From Cyclobacteriaceae bacterium (GTDB taxonomy: Bacteria > Bacteroidota > Bacteroidia > Cytophagales > Cyclobacteriaceae): a stretch of 12,281 nucleotides of DNA. The notes under the pieces were generated by a model. It saw only the letters and a program-made list of their open reading frames with translations, did no database searches and had not been told where the DNA came from. Of this stretch, positions 1 to 6,930 are shown piece by piece. The stretch lies in the NCBI GenBank assembly GCA_028279155.1, contig JANQST010000167.1, positions 1-12,281 on the forward strand, written 5' to 3'. Numbering within the stretch: the first letter of the stretch is position 1; each line of letters opens with the position of its first letter. A program made the translations under genes and the position numbers.

Positions 1-1261
1 CGGCAATGATCATCGTTTGAGGGAATTGAAGCTTGGATAATTCACCAGCTACACCTACTGAAGTTTTGTATTCCCATTCTGCACGCTCCTGTGGAGTCAA
101 TCCGGCCGTTACTAGCTTGGTATTTTCATAAGCCTTAGCATCTGCAGCGACTTTTTTCTGCTGAGCCTTCAAGCGTTCCGTCTCCAGCGCTATTGCTGCA
201 AGATCTTTGTTGGTTCGCTCTTGCTTAAGCTTGGTCTCGATCGCAATCAACTGCTTAACCTGCTCTTTTTCCTGCGTCACTCGTTCCGCTGCTTTGTCGC
301 GCTCACCTTCAGCAATAATCCGGGCCTGGGCAGCTTTTGCAGTCTCTACCTTTTGCTGCTCGATTTGCCTTTTCGCAGACTCGTCTCGCTGAGCTTCAAG
401 TCTTTGTTTAAATATTGGCTCTAGCTCTACGTCATCAATGATTACTTGCGATACGATAATGTTATTCTCTGTCAATTCGTGTGGGATACGCTTTGGCAGT
501 CCATCTTCTAATACCTGCTCAACAGTATAGCTTGTTCTTATCTCCTTGATCGTCCGACCTTTTTCAGCCTGGATGTCATTGAATACCGTGTCTCTGTGTT
601 CTATTTTGATTACCGCATAGGCACCATCTTTCAATTGCTCATCCAATGTTTGTCTGAAGCTTTGCGCTTCTCCTGAAATGTAATCCTGGGCAGCAAACAT
701 GTAACCAGTGTTGTTGGTTTGTTCGCGAATGGTTGGGATCAGCGTGTTTTGAACTAAGTTATCCATGGTTCGGTATTTGATTGCCAATGTGATGAATGCT
801 TCTTCATCAGTTGGTAGCTGGAACCGGCCTGAAATTTTCACTTCTGCAGTCACCTGATCGATGAATCGAATCGGTATGGGTTTCATCAGACCCTCGATAT
901 CTTTCAACTCATCACCCTGTTCTACCACCTTGACGTCAATGTATTTCTGCCAAGGGACGATTTTGGCAAATCCTCTGAATTTAATTCCCTGACTCATTAC
1001 CACATCACTATGTCCTGTAGGATAAACAAGAAAGTATTGATAGCCTGGTTCTGCCCAGAAAAAATGGTAGGGTAGCATAGTAAACATGAATCCTACCATT
1101 GCAATAGTTAAGGATATTTTTTTGGTAAACATGAGGAAGAAAGGAGGTGCTTTGCGTCGGATAAGTACACCGTCTTCAAATTGATTTTCGTCGCTGAGAT
1201 TTGGCCGAAGGTAGAACATGAACAGGCCAAAGAGAATGATTATAATTCCTAGTAAGATCAT
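1..1261 (-). CDS. SPFH/band 7 domain membrane protein (C-terminus cut by the window edge)
   Basis: The minus-strand frame is open from an ATG at 1261 to the left edge without a stop (420 complete codons), so the C-terminus is missing. Two hydrophobic helices lie at about residues 2-18 and 49-67; the loop between them is basic (RRK at 35-37, KK at 47-48) and so probably cytoplasmic, which would put the rest outside the inner membrane, as in HflK/HflC. Residues about 72-285 resemble an SPFH/prohibitin domain (LVYPTGHSDVVMSQGIKFRG near 78-97; a VTAEVKISGRFQLP strand region near 137-150). Residues about 283-380 are a long charged, Ala/Glu/Lys/Gln-rich coiled coil typical of prohibitin and flotillin families, which form oligomeric rings in membranes and often modulate proteases. 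The family call is from recognised sequence character, not a search. No TAnnTTTG element was found close upstream, and the partner or substrate is unknown. Confidence 0.8.
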   Translation of the reverse strand, partial: MILLGIIIILFGLFMFYLRPNLSDENQFEDGVLIRRKAPPFFLMFTKKISLTIAMVGFMFTMLPYHFFWAEPGYQYFLVYPTGHSDVVMSQGIKFRGFAKIVPWQKYIDVKVVEQGDELKDIEGLMKPIPIRFIDQVTAEVKISGRFQLPTDEEAFITLAIKYRTMDNLVQNTLIPTIREQTNNTGYMFAAQDYISGEAQSFRQTLDEQLKDGAYAVIKIEHRDTVFNDIQAEKGRTIKEIRTSYTVEQVLEDGLPKRIPHELTENNIIVSQVIIDDVELEPIFKQRLEAQRDESAKRQIEQQKVETAKAAQARIIAEGERDKAAERVTQEKEQVKQLIAIETKLKQERTNKDLAAIALETERLKAQQKKVAADAKAYENTKLVTAGLTPQERAEWEYKTSVGVAGELSKLQFPQTMIIA

Positions 1262-1600
1262 AGTCGTTAAAGGTTTAAATGTGAAACAATAAGTGAAAGA
1301 ACTGTATAGCTACACCGCCTCAAACCGTCTTCAGAGTGGGAATTCCTCACTTAATTACACGAGTAAATAAAGTTTCGGGTTACAGCTAATTCCAAATGAT
1401 ATTTGGATAATATACTATTTGTAGACTATAATTCTATGTTTAAACTATATACAAGCACATTAAGGATATTATTCTGATAATATCGATATTTCCAAATATT
1501 CGATAAATGAAGAAGAATAATCGATGATTTTTAGGCTAAATCACCGTTCTGTACGCTTAAAAATTACAGCATGTAGTGATGAAAAACCCTTATCAATTTG
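1262..1600. other. AT-rich intergenic region without a gene
   Basis: This 339-base gap separates the stop of the M16 peptidase gene from the start of the SPFH gene, both on the minus strand. No convincing coding frame is present. Its central part carries overlapping inverted repeats (listed separately). No perfect TAnnTTTG promoter match was found on the minus strand for the SPFH gene, and no GC-rich hairpin with a T run was found after the M16 stop; only a short TACA-TGC-TGTA stem followed by ATTTTT (minus strand, near 1561-1575) resembles a weak terminator. Confidence 0.6.
1389..1500. repeat. Cluster of AT-rich inverted repeats
   Basis: Four palindromic elements are visible: CCAAAT/ATTTGG with a 3-nt centre (1392-1406); GATATTAT/ATAATATC with a 4-nt centre (1465-1484); the perfect 12-mer AATATCGATATT (1479-1490); and ATATTT/AAATAT with a CC centre (1486-1499). 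The last three overlap, so only one can form at a time. The octamer TTCCAAAT occurs at 1390-1397 and 1490-1497, and again at 4479-4486 across the predicted promoter of the M16 gene. They could be protein-binding sites or leader hairpins for the SPFH gene, but AT-rich DNA yields such repeats readily by chance. Confidence 0.5.
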
Positions 1601-4432
1601 TTATCTCTCCGGAGGCGTCATATCATTGATTAAGATAGGATCTCCGAATCCAAGATCTTTCATTCGATCAAGTTGCGTTTTTGCGTCTCCTACAACCAAC
1701 CATATCATTTTGTTCGCATCCAGGTATTGATCCGAGAGTTCTTTGATGCGATCTACAGTCATGCCTTTAACAATTTCTTCCCGCTGTTTCACATAATCAT
1801 AGTCCCAACCATAGGCGCTGATGTTTTGAAGTATTCTAAGTTTAGCACCCGCTGTTTCAAAGGCTCTGGCATTACTTTTTATCAGAAATCCCTTGGTAGT
1901 TTCAAGATCCTTATCTGTATATGTTGATCCGTAGTTTTCCAAAATGTCCTTAACCAACTGAACAGATTCAAGTGTAACATTGCTACGCACACCACTGCCA
2001 ATGGTAAATGCACCTCGGTCTTTTGATCCAGAAAAAGAGGAGCCAATTCCGTAAGTGTAGCCTTTTCCTTCTCTTAGTTCTTGTGTAAGTCTTGAGGCAA
2101 ATCCCCCACCGCCAAGGATATAGTTGGCAACCGTCGCTTCGTTATAATCCTCGTCAGTAACAGCCAGTGCTGGATATCCGATTCTAAGTACAGATTGCTT
2201 TGCATTCGGTACATCAAAGAAGTACACCTGGGACTTTTGTGGAGCATCAGGAACACTGGCCCGAGGAATCGTGACTTCTTTGTTTACCCAGCCGCTTTCA
2301 AGTCCTTTCAAGGAATTCATAATCGCATCCTGACTCATAGCCCCAACCACATGCATTCTTGAAATAGAAGGAGACCAATTTTTAGCATAATAATCTTTTA
2401 GGTCTTCTATCGAGATAGAGCTGACTGAGGAAATTGATCCGAGACTGTTCTTGGATTTTATATTGTTTTCCCCATAGATCAAGAGATTATATGCGTTTTG
2501 AGCGACTGAATTAGGATTGGCTTCTTGCTGCTGAATCTGACTGGTCACCTGTTGAACCGCCAAATTGAACTCAATATCATCCCACCTTGGCTCAAGTAAA
2601 ATCTCTTCAAGCAGGTCAATCGTTGCATCGTAGTTTTTAGCTAGAGTATTACCTGTAATTGTGATGTTTTCCTGCTGGGCAAACACATTGATATTGGCTC
2701 CTAATTGCTCAATAGCAGCTTCTAATTCCTGAGGAGTTTTGTTTTTTGTTCCTTTTGTCAGCATGGTAGCTAGCAGATTGGAAACTCCAACTTTCTCAGG
2801 ATTTTCCAAAAGCAAACCACCCTCAACGATAATATTAAATTGAACCAATGGTACTTCGGTGTTTTCTATACCGTAAACCTTAAGTCCATTGCTGAGCTGA
2901 CCTTCCCATACTTCAGGAACTGTGACTTCAGGAGCTTCACCATATGGAGGTTCAGTACTTCGGTCAAATGTTGAAGGTGTTGGCTCATATGTTGCAGCAA
3001 TGGATGCATCGAAAGACTCCTCTGCTCCAAGCTGTATTGCTTCTTCAACAACTTCTGCCTTTTCTGACCCTTCCAATGTTTGCTCCAATCTTCCTTTTGG
3101 AACGAAGCTTGTTGCTACAAAATTCTTGTCTTTTAAATAGGTATTGTATACACGCATCACATCTTCTGATGTAACCTTCAAAATGTTTTGAATGTCTTGG
3201 TTGATGAATCCCGGATCATCGGCAAAAATGTTGTATTGAGCCAATTGGAAACCTTTACCTAGCACACTTGAGAGCCGGTTATAAAACTGTGTTTCCTGAC
3301 CTGCTTTTATTCGGCTTAGATCTTTTTCGGAAATCCCTTCTTGTTCAAATTTTGAAAATGACTCTTGAATAGCGTTAAGTACTTCATCCAGGTCTTTATC
3401 AGCGAATGCCCTAACAGCGAGATGCGTTTGACCTGCCAATTCCGAAGTTCGGTTGAACATACGAACATTGGCTGTAAGCTGTTGATCTTCTACCAATACC
3501 TGGTAAAGAGGAGCAGTTTTTCCTCGAGACAGATATCTAGCCAAAACAGCAAGCGGGTAGGAGTCAGGGTGATAAAGTTCAACAGTAGGCCATGCCATTG
3601 TCAATTCAGGAAGTCTTGCGAAATTGTCTTCATGGTATAGTTTCACTGTTTGCTCAACTCTTCCTGCCTGTTTTGTTAATGGAGCTATTTCTTCACTGGC
3701 TTTTACTTCGTCAAAATATTTTTTCACCCATTCTTTGGCTTGGTTTTGATCGAAATCACCAGAGATTACCAGCGTAGTATTGTTCGGAACGTACCAGCTA
3801 TTGAAGAATTCTTTAACATCATCCAATGTCGCATTTTGTAAGTCTTCCAAAGACCCAATCACTTGCCAATTGTATGGATGATCTTCCGGGTACAAGTTTT
3901 TGTCAATCACATAATTGGTATGACCATACGGCTGATTATCGACTCCTTGTCTTTTTTCATTTTTAACAACTTGTTTTTCCTTGGCCAACACCGGGTCCGT
4001 GACAGTACTAATGAACCATCCTAGTTTATCCGCCTCTGCCCAAATCATTTTTTCTAGTGCATCTTTCGGGACTGTTTGGAAATAGTTGGTTCTATCTCGT
4101 GAGGTTGATCCGTTGGCCCCTGAACCTCCAATTCTAGCACTCATTTTGTCCAACCCTCCCTTCCCAAGGTTTTCGGATTCAAGAAACAGTAAATGTTCAA
4201 AAAGATGTGCAAATCCTGTGCGTCCTGTTTTTTCTCTTGCTGATCCAACGTGAGCAGTTAAAGCTACTGCTACAACAGGATCAGACCTATCGATATGGAA
4301 CACTACATCCAAGCCATTATCCAATTCGAATTTTTCAAATTCAATGTTGAAATTGGCTTCAGATTCCTGCTTAGGAGGCGTACAAGCCACTAGACTAACA
4401 ATTAAGGAAAGAGATATGATTTTTTGTAACAT
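1601..4432 (-). CDS. M16 family zinc metallopeptidase, two-domain lipoprotein
   Basis: The 943-residue product resembles the insulinase/pitrilysin-type peptidases (COG0612) with two M16 halves in one chain. Residues 1-17 are a lipoprotein signal with lipobox LVAC (Cys17), so it is probably lipid-anchored in the envelope. The N-terminal half (about 30-445) has the inverted zinc motif HLFEH at 76-80, with Glu79 as catalytic base, and VVKNEKR at 155-161, whose Glu159 is the likely third ligand. A Pro/Glu-rich linker (about 450-505) leads to the second half (505-930), where the HxxEH position is lost (VSNLLATM near 550-557) but the typical substrate-binding stretch LREGKGYTYG (786-795) is kept. 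This is the usual plan of one active and one inactive domain enclosing peptides. The ATG at 4432 is chosen because the lipoprotein signal starts there. A -7-like element lies about 50 nt upstream. The natural substrate cannot be told from the sequence. Confidence 0.93.
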   Translation of the reverse strand: MLQKIISLSLIVSLVACTPPKQESEANFNIEFEKFELDNGLDVVFHIDRSDPVVAVALTAHVGSAREKTGRTGFAHLFEHLLFLESENLGKGGLDKMSARIGGSGANGSTSRDRTNYFQTVPKDALEKMIWAEADKLGWFISTVTDPVLAKEKQVVKNEKRQGVDNQPYGHTNYVIDKNLYPEDHPYNWQVIGSLEDLQNATLDDVKEFFNSWYVPNNTTLVISGDFDQNQAKEWVKKYFDEVKASEEIAPLTKQAGRVEQTVKLYHEDNFARLPELTMAWPTVELYHPDSYPLAVLARYLSRGKTAPLYQVLVEDQQLTANVRMFNRTSELAGQTHLAVRAFADKDLDEVLNAIQESFSKFEQEGISEKDLSRIKAGQETQFYNRLSSVLGKGFQLAQYNIFADDPGFINQDIQNILKVTSEDVMRVYNTYLKDKNFVATSFVPKGRLEQTLEGSEKAEVVEEAIQLGAEESFDASIAATYEPTPSTFDRSTEPPYGEAPEVTVPEVWEGQLSNGLKVYGIENTEVPLVQFNIIVEGGLLLENPEKVGVSNLLATMLTKGTKNKTPQELEAAIEQLGANINVFAQQENITITGNTLAKNYDATIDLLEEILLEPRWDDIEFNLAVQQVTSQIQQQEANPNSVAQNAYNLLIYGENNIKSKNSLGSISSVSSISIEDLKDYYAKNWSPSISRMHVVGAMSQDAIMNSLKGLESGWVNKEVTIPRASVPDAPQKSQVYFFDVPNAKQSVLRIGYPALAVTDEDYNEATVANYILGGGGFASRLTQELREGKGYTYGIGSSFSGSKDRGAFTIGSGVRSNVTLESVQLVKDILENYGSTYTDKDLETTKGFLIKSNARAFETAGAKLRILQNISAYGWDYDYVKQREEIVKGMTVDRIKELSDQYLDANKMIWLVVGDAKTQLDRMKDLGFGDPILINDMTPPER

Positions 4433-4481
4433 GATTTCGGTTGTTTGCTGAGGATATAGTAAATATCTAGTTAGGTTATTC

Positions 4482-4489
4482 CAAATATA
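4482..4489 (-). promoter_or_regulatory. Putative -7 promoter element for the M16 gene
   Basis: The minus strand reads TATATTTG, a full match to the Bacteroidota -7 consensus TAnnTTTG, 49 nt before the ATG at 4432. No clear TTG -33 element lies at the expected spacing; the nearest T-rich stretch is CTTTAG (4512-4507), inside a GAACT/AGTTC inverted repeat. Confidence 0.45.
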
Positions 4490-4556
4490 TGATGCTCAAT
4501 AATGAACTAAAGTTCTTTTTCTTGGAATGGTTAATGGGGTTTATGATTGGCGGGCA

Positions 4557-5495
4557 TTAAAATCGTTGAGCCATCCTTATTCCAACGTATTTGTGATAGG
4601 TAGATTCCGGCGTTTCTTTTGTTCTCCTGTAGTAAAATAGCGCGAAATCGAACTTTGTCCAGCTAAGTAAAACCCCAGCTCGTGTCTGAAATACCCACTT
4701 TTCAGAAGTTTTGGTAAAAACAGATTCCGGTCCAACAATACCTCCTTCAATTGTGCTATTGTATGTCACATACTCTACTCCCGGACTCAAGAAGAAATAG
4801 CCTTCAAATTGTTTAGGGCCTTTATTGACTCGCCCAATTGCTCCATTGTATTGCGTAGATTGGTGAATGGGTAAGAAATTGCCAAGGCGATAAACGAATT
4901 CCTGTCTGACGTGACTAAACCCTGTGCCAAATGCAAAGTTGGATTCTGTCGAAAGATCCATGTCCTCACCCTGAAGAAGTGCTTTCGCATATTTTCCATA
5001 AATATTTATAATAGGAGAATCTTCGATTTGATAGTCCCATCCTAGAGGAAGTTGCATGCCAAATAGCTTGTGCCAGTTGTATTGAAGGTCTCCCATTCTC
5101 AATGCAGGCCCCATCCACCCGAGCTCTAATTCAAGGTATATATATGAGCTATTCTTAAAGTAATACTCGTTGGTGGCTGATAGTGTGATCTGACCAGCAT
5201 ACGGTCGATCCATTTCAGTTGTGTCTTCCCACCAAAGATGCTTTGCTGTATAGAATCGATGATTTAGTACATAAGATCTTACCTTCTTCTCAAGAGTGGG
5301 TTTCCATTTTGATGTGTCAGTAAGAATACGATATCTAAGTGCGACTCCTTGACTATAGTATTGGTCACGTGAAAAATTAAGGGTGTATGCATCATTGTCG
5401 TTTTCCACTTGGAGCTCCCTTTTTAGAATTTTTTGAGCCTCGCCTAGAAAAGAACTAAGAAATAAAATTGTGGCTAATACGTAATTGCAGCGCAT
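4557..5495 (-). CDS. LpxR-family (DUF2219) outer-membrane lipid A deacylase homologue
   Basis: The 312-residue product has a signal peptide (about residues 1-20, cleavage probably after GEA) followed by alternating beta-strand sequence ending in Phe, as in outer-membrane barrels. Family hallmarks of LpxR, a Ca-dependent enzyme that removes the 3'-O-acyloxyacyl chain of lipid A, are visible: ENDND at 31-35 (matching the catalytic Asn-Asp pair of the Salmonella enzyme), YYSQGV at 46-51 where LpxR has a YTNG-like motif, DRPYAG at 96-101, and GP..(L)QYNWHKLFG at 129-146, in which His142 is the likely general base. The Thr of the active site seems replaced by Ser48. Length agrees with the family. 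It starts 12 nt after the stop of the CDF transporter gene, so the two are probably co-transcribed. Activity on lipid A is inferred from the family, and many Bacteroidota members are untested. Confidence 0.82.
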   Translation of the reverse strand: MRCNYVLATILFLSSFLGEAQKILKRELQVENDNDAYTLNFSRDQYYSQGVALRYRILTDTSKWKPTLEKKVRSYVLNHRFYTAKHLWWEDTTEMDRPYAGQITLSATNEYYFKNSSYIYLELELGWMGPALRMGDLQYNWHKLFGMQLPLGWDYQIEDSPIINIYGKYAKALLQGEDMDLSTESNFAFGTGFSHVRQEFVYRLGNFLPIHQSTQYNGAIGRVNKGPKQFEGYFFLSPGVEYVTYNSTIEGGIVGPESVFTKTSEKWVFQTRAGVLLSWTKFDFALFYYRRTKETPESTYHKYVGIRMAQRF

Positions 5496-5507
5496 ACATT
5501 CACGAAT

Positions 5508-6389
5508 TTAGCAAGGCTCGCAGATTTCATCTTCGGTTTCGAATTCAATTGTCGTTTGGTTGATTCCAAGTTTATCTAGTTTCTTTTTAACCTCAGCCTT
5601 GATGACTTCAAGCTGTTTGAGGGATTGATCATTTTCTACAACCAGGTGAGCCGATAAAATGTTATAGCTGCCGTCCATTGTCCAGGAATGGCAGTCGTGA
5701 AAATTTACTATTCCTGGAATTTCGAGTAGAGTAGCATGAATTTTCTTCATGTCTACATTGGAAGGAGTTCCTTGTAAGATGATTTGAAAACTTTCTCGAA
5801 GGTTTCGATATACATTGTATAGAATAAACAATGCGATAAGCACTGATAGAATTGGATCAATGATTGGAAAATCGAAGAAATGGATCAGTACTGCTCCAAT
5901 TAGCGTTGCTGCCCAACCCAGTACATCTTCCAATAAATGAGTGAAAACTGCCTTTTCATTGATCGAGTGACCTTTGCTAAGTCGATAGGCTGCCAGACCA
6001 TTGACAATTACACCGGCAATAGCAAGTCCAATCATACCGGTGGTGTCTGGCTTAATCGGATTCAAAAGTCTTGGGATTGCTTCAGATACAACGAAAACAG
6101 AACCTATCACCAGTACGATGGAGCTAATCAAGGCTCCAATGACAGTTAATCGCTTATAACCATATGAAAACTTAGTGTCTCTTTTCTTCTTTGAAGCTTT
6201 GGCGAAATACCAGGAAATACCGAGTGTGAAACTGTCCCCAAGGTCATGGACAGCATCTGATATGATAGCCACACTATTGGTGAGCACACCACCGATTATT
6301 TCAACAATAGAAAAGATTAAGTTGAGGAAGAAGGCAACCTTAATGTTTCCTTCGGAGTGATCATGATGGTCATGAGCATGTGAATTCAT
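5508..6389 (-). CDS. Cation diffusion facilitator (CDF) transporter, probably zinc efflux
   Basis: The product (293 residues from ATG at 6389) begins with a His-rich tail (HAHDHHDH at 4-11), then about six membrane helices (about 16-200) and a cytoplasmic domain (about 205-293). The transport-site ligands of zinc CDFs are present: H48 and D52 in TM2 (SDAVHDLGD) and H151 and D155 in TM5 (HLLED). This H-D/H-D arrangement is typical of Zn-type members such as ZitB, which exchange Zn(II) for protons. The cytoplasmic domain keeps the HDCHSW motif (231-236) and H248, likely dimer-domain metal ligands, and the protein ends in an unusual CEPC tail. An in-frame TTG at 6413 would add eight residues, but the ATG start gives the usual short His-rich N-terminus. 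It is the first gene of an apparent unit with the LpxR homologue (12-nt gap). Confidence 0.92.
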   Translation of the reverse strand: MNSHAHDHHDHSEGNIKVAFFLNLIFSIVEIIGGVLTNSVAIISDAVHDLGDSFTLGISWYFAKASKKKRDTKFSYGYKRLTVIGALISSIVLVIGSVFVVSEAIPRLLNPIKPDTTGMIGLAIAGVIVNGLAAYRLSKGHSINEKAVFTHLLEDVLGWAATLIGAVLIHFFDFPIIDPILSVLIALFILYNVYRNLRESFQIILQGTPSNVDMKKIHATLLEIPGIVNFHDCHSWTMDGSYNILSAHLVVENDQSLKQLEVIKAEVKKKLDKLGINQTTIEFETEDEICEPC

Positions 6390-6473
6390 TACAGAACTAG
6401 GTCCTTTAATCAACCAATTGTTTTCTACTTAATGCAGCGTTTTCAATAAAGTTCGAGACTATAGATATAGAAA

Positions 6474-6481
6474 CAAAACTA
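6474..6481 (-). promoter_or_regulatory. Putative -7 promoter element for the CDF-lpxR unit
   Basis: The minus strand reads TAGTTTTG, matching TAnnTTTG, about 84 nt before the ATG at 6389. A clear -33 TTG is absent. The element sits just before the start of the plus-strand reading frame at 6489, so the two transcription units diverge from here. Confidence 0.4.
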
Positions 6482-6488
6482 GTGTCTG

Positions 6489-6927
6489 ATGAAATATTTA
6501 TTTAAACCCATTCTTTTAGTTGCCATTATCTTTAGCTGCGACCGTATAGGTGATGATTCTTTTGATCTACCAGTAGCAACAATGACGATTCAGCAGGCTG
6601 GCTTCGGTCATCATCCTAAATAATAGATTGGACCTTGGCTTAAATGCTGGGTTAGACTATCGGCATAGAGGAATTCTAAGCGTGGGAACCCTTGGCGTTG
6701 AATTAGGCGGAAGGACAAAACTTATTGATTTTTCAAATAGTGAGTTTGAGAGTTATTCGAGTGCCATAACCTCCTATCGATTTACATATTTAGTTGATGT
6801 TGGATCATTTAAGGTTGGTCCTTCATATACCTCCTTTCTCACCTCCAAAAATTTTGTAGGTTATGGAAAGATCAATCCTACGATTTATGGATTCGTGCTG
6901 AGGAGAAAAATGAAAAGATCCAGGTAG
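6489..6927 (+). pseudogene. Small lipoprotein/barrel-like gene, apparently frameshifted
   Basis: A plus-strand ATG at 6489 opens a 44-codon frame (to 6623) that begins like a lipoprotein: basic MKYLFK, a hydrophobic stretch, and an IFSC lipobox (Cys17) followed by DRIGDD. It stops at TAA 6621-6623. The next frame (+1) is open from 6586 to 6927 and encodes a beta-strand-rich sequence (NNRLDLGLNAGLDYRHRG, then TLGVELGGRTKL and YRFTYLVDVGSFKVGPSY) typical of small outer-membrane barrel-like proteins. The two frames overlap at 6586-6623; joining GFG of the first to VIILNNRLDLGL of the second gives a continuous product of about 145 residues, so a single indel near 6605-6612 explains the arrangement. 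The only start available to the second frame alone would be a TTG at 6628 without a ribosome site. Family not recognised. A sequencing error or two separate small genes remain possible. Confidence 0.55.
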
Positions 6928-6930
6928 AAA

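Noticed and set aside
207..424. Plus-strand frames within the first kilobase
   Set aside because: They are antisense to the coiled-coil part of the SPFH gene, whose skewed composition opens the other frames.
3365..3640. Plus-strand open frames inside the M16 gene and similar frames inside other genes
   Set aside because: They lie opposite strongly conserved coding sequence and show no domain, signal or start-site support.
4505..4516. Terminator hairpin after the LpxR gene
   Set aside because: The GAACT/AGTTC stem has only five pairs and no proper T run after it on the minus strand.
6390..6413. Alternative TTG start of the CDF gene at 6413
   Set aside because: It adds eight residues of no family character; the ATG at 6389 gives the usual His-rich CDF N-terminus.
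6586..6630. Programmed +1 frameshift joining the two plus-strand frames
   Set aside because: No recognisable slippery site, stimulatory Shine-Dalgarno or rare-codon/stop arrangement like that of prfB; an indel is simpler.
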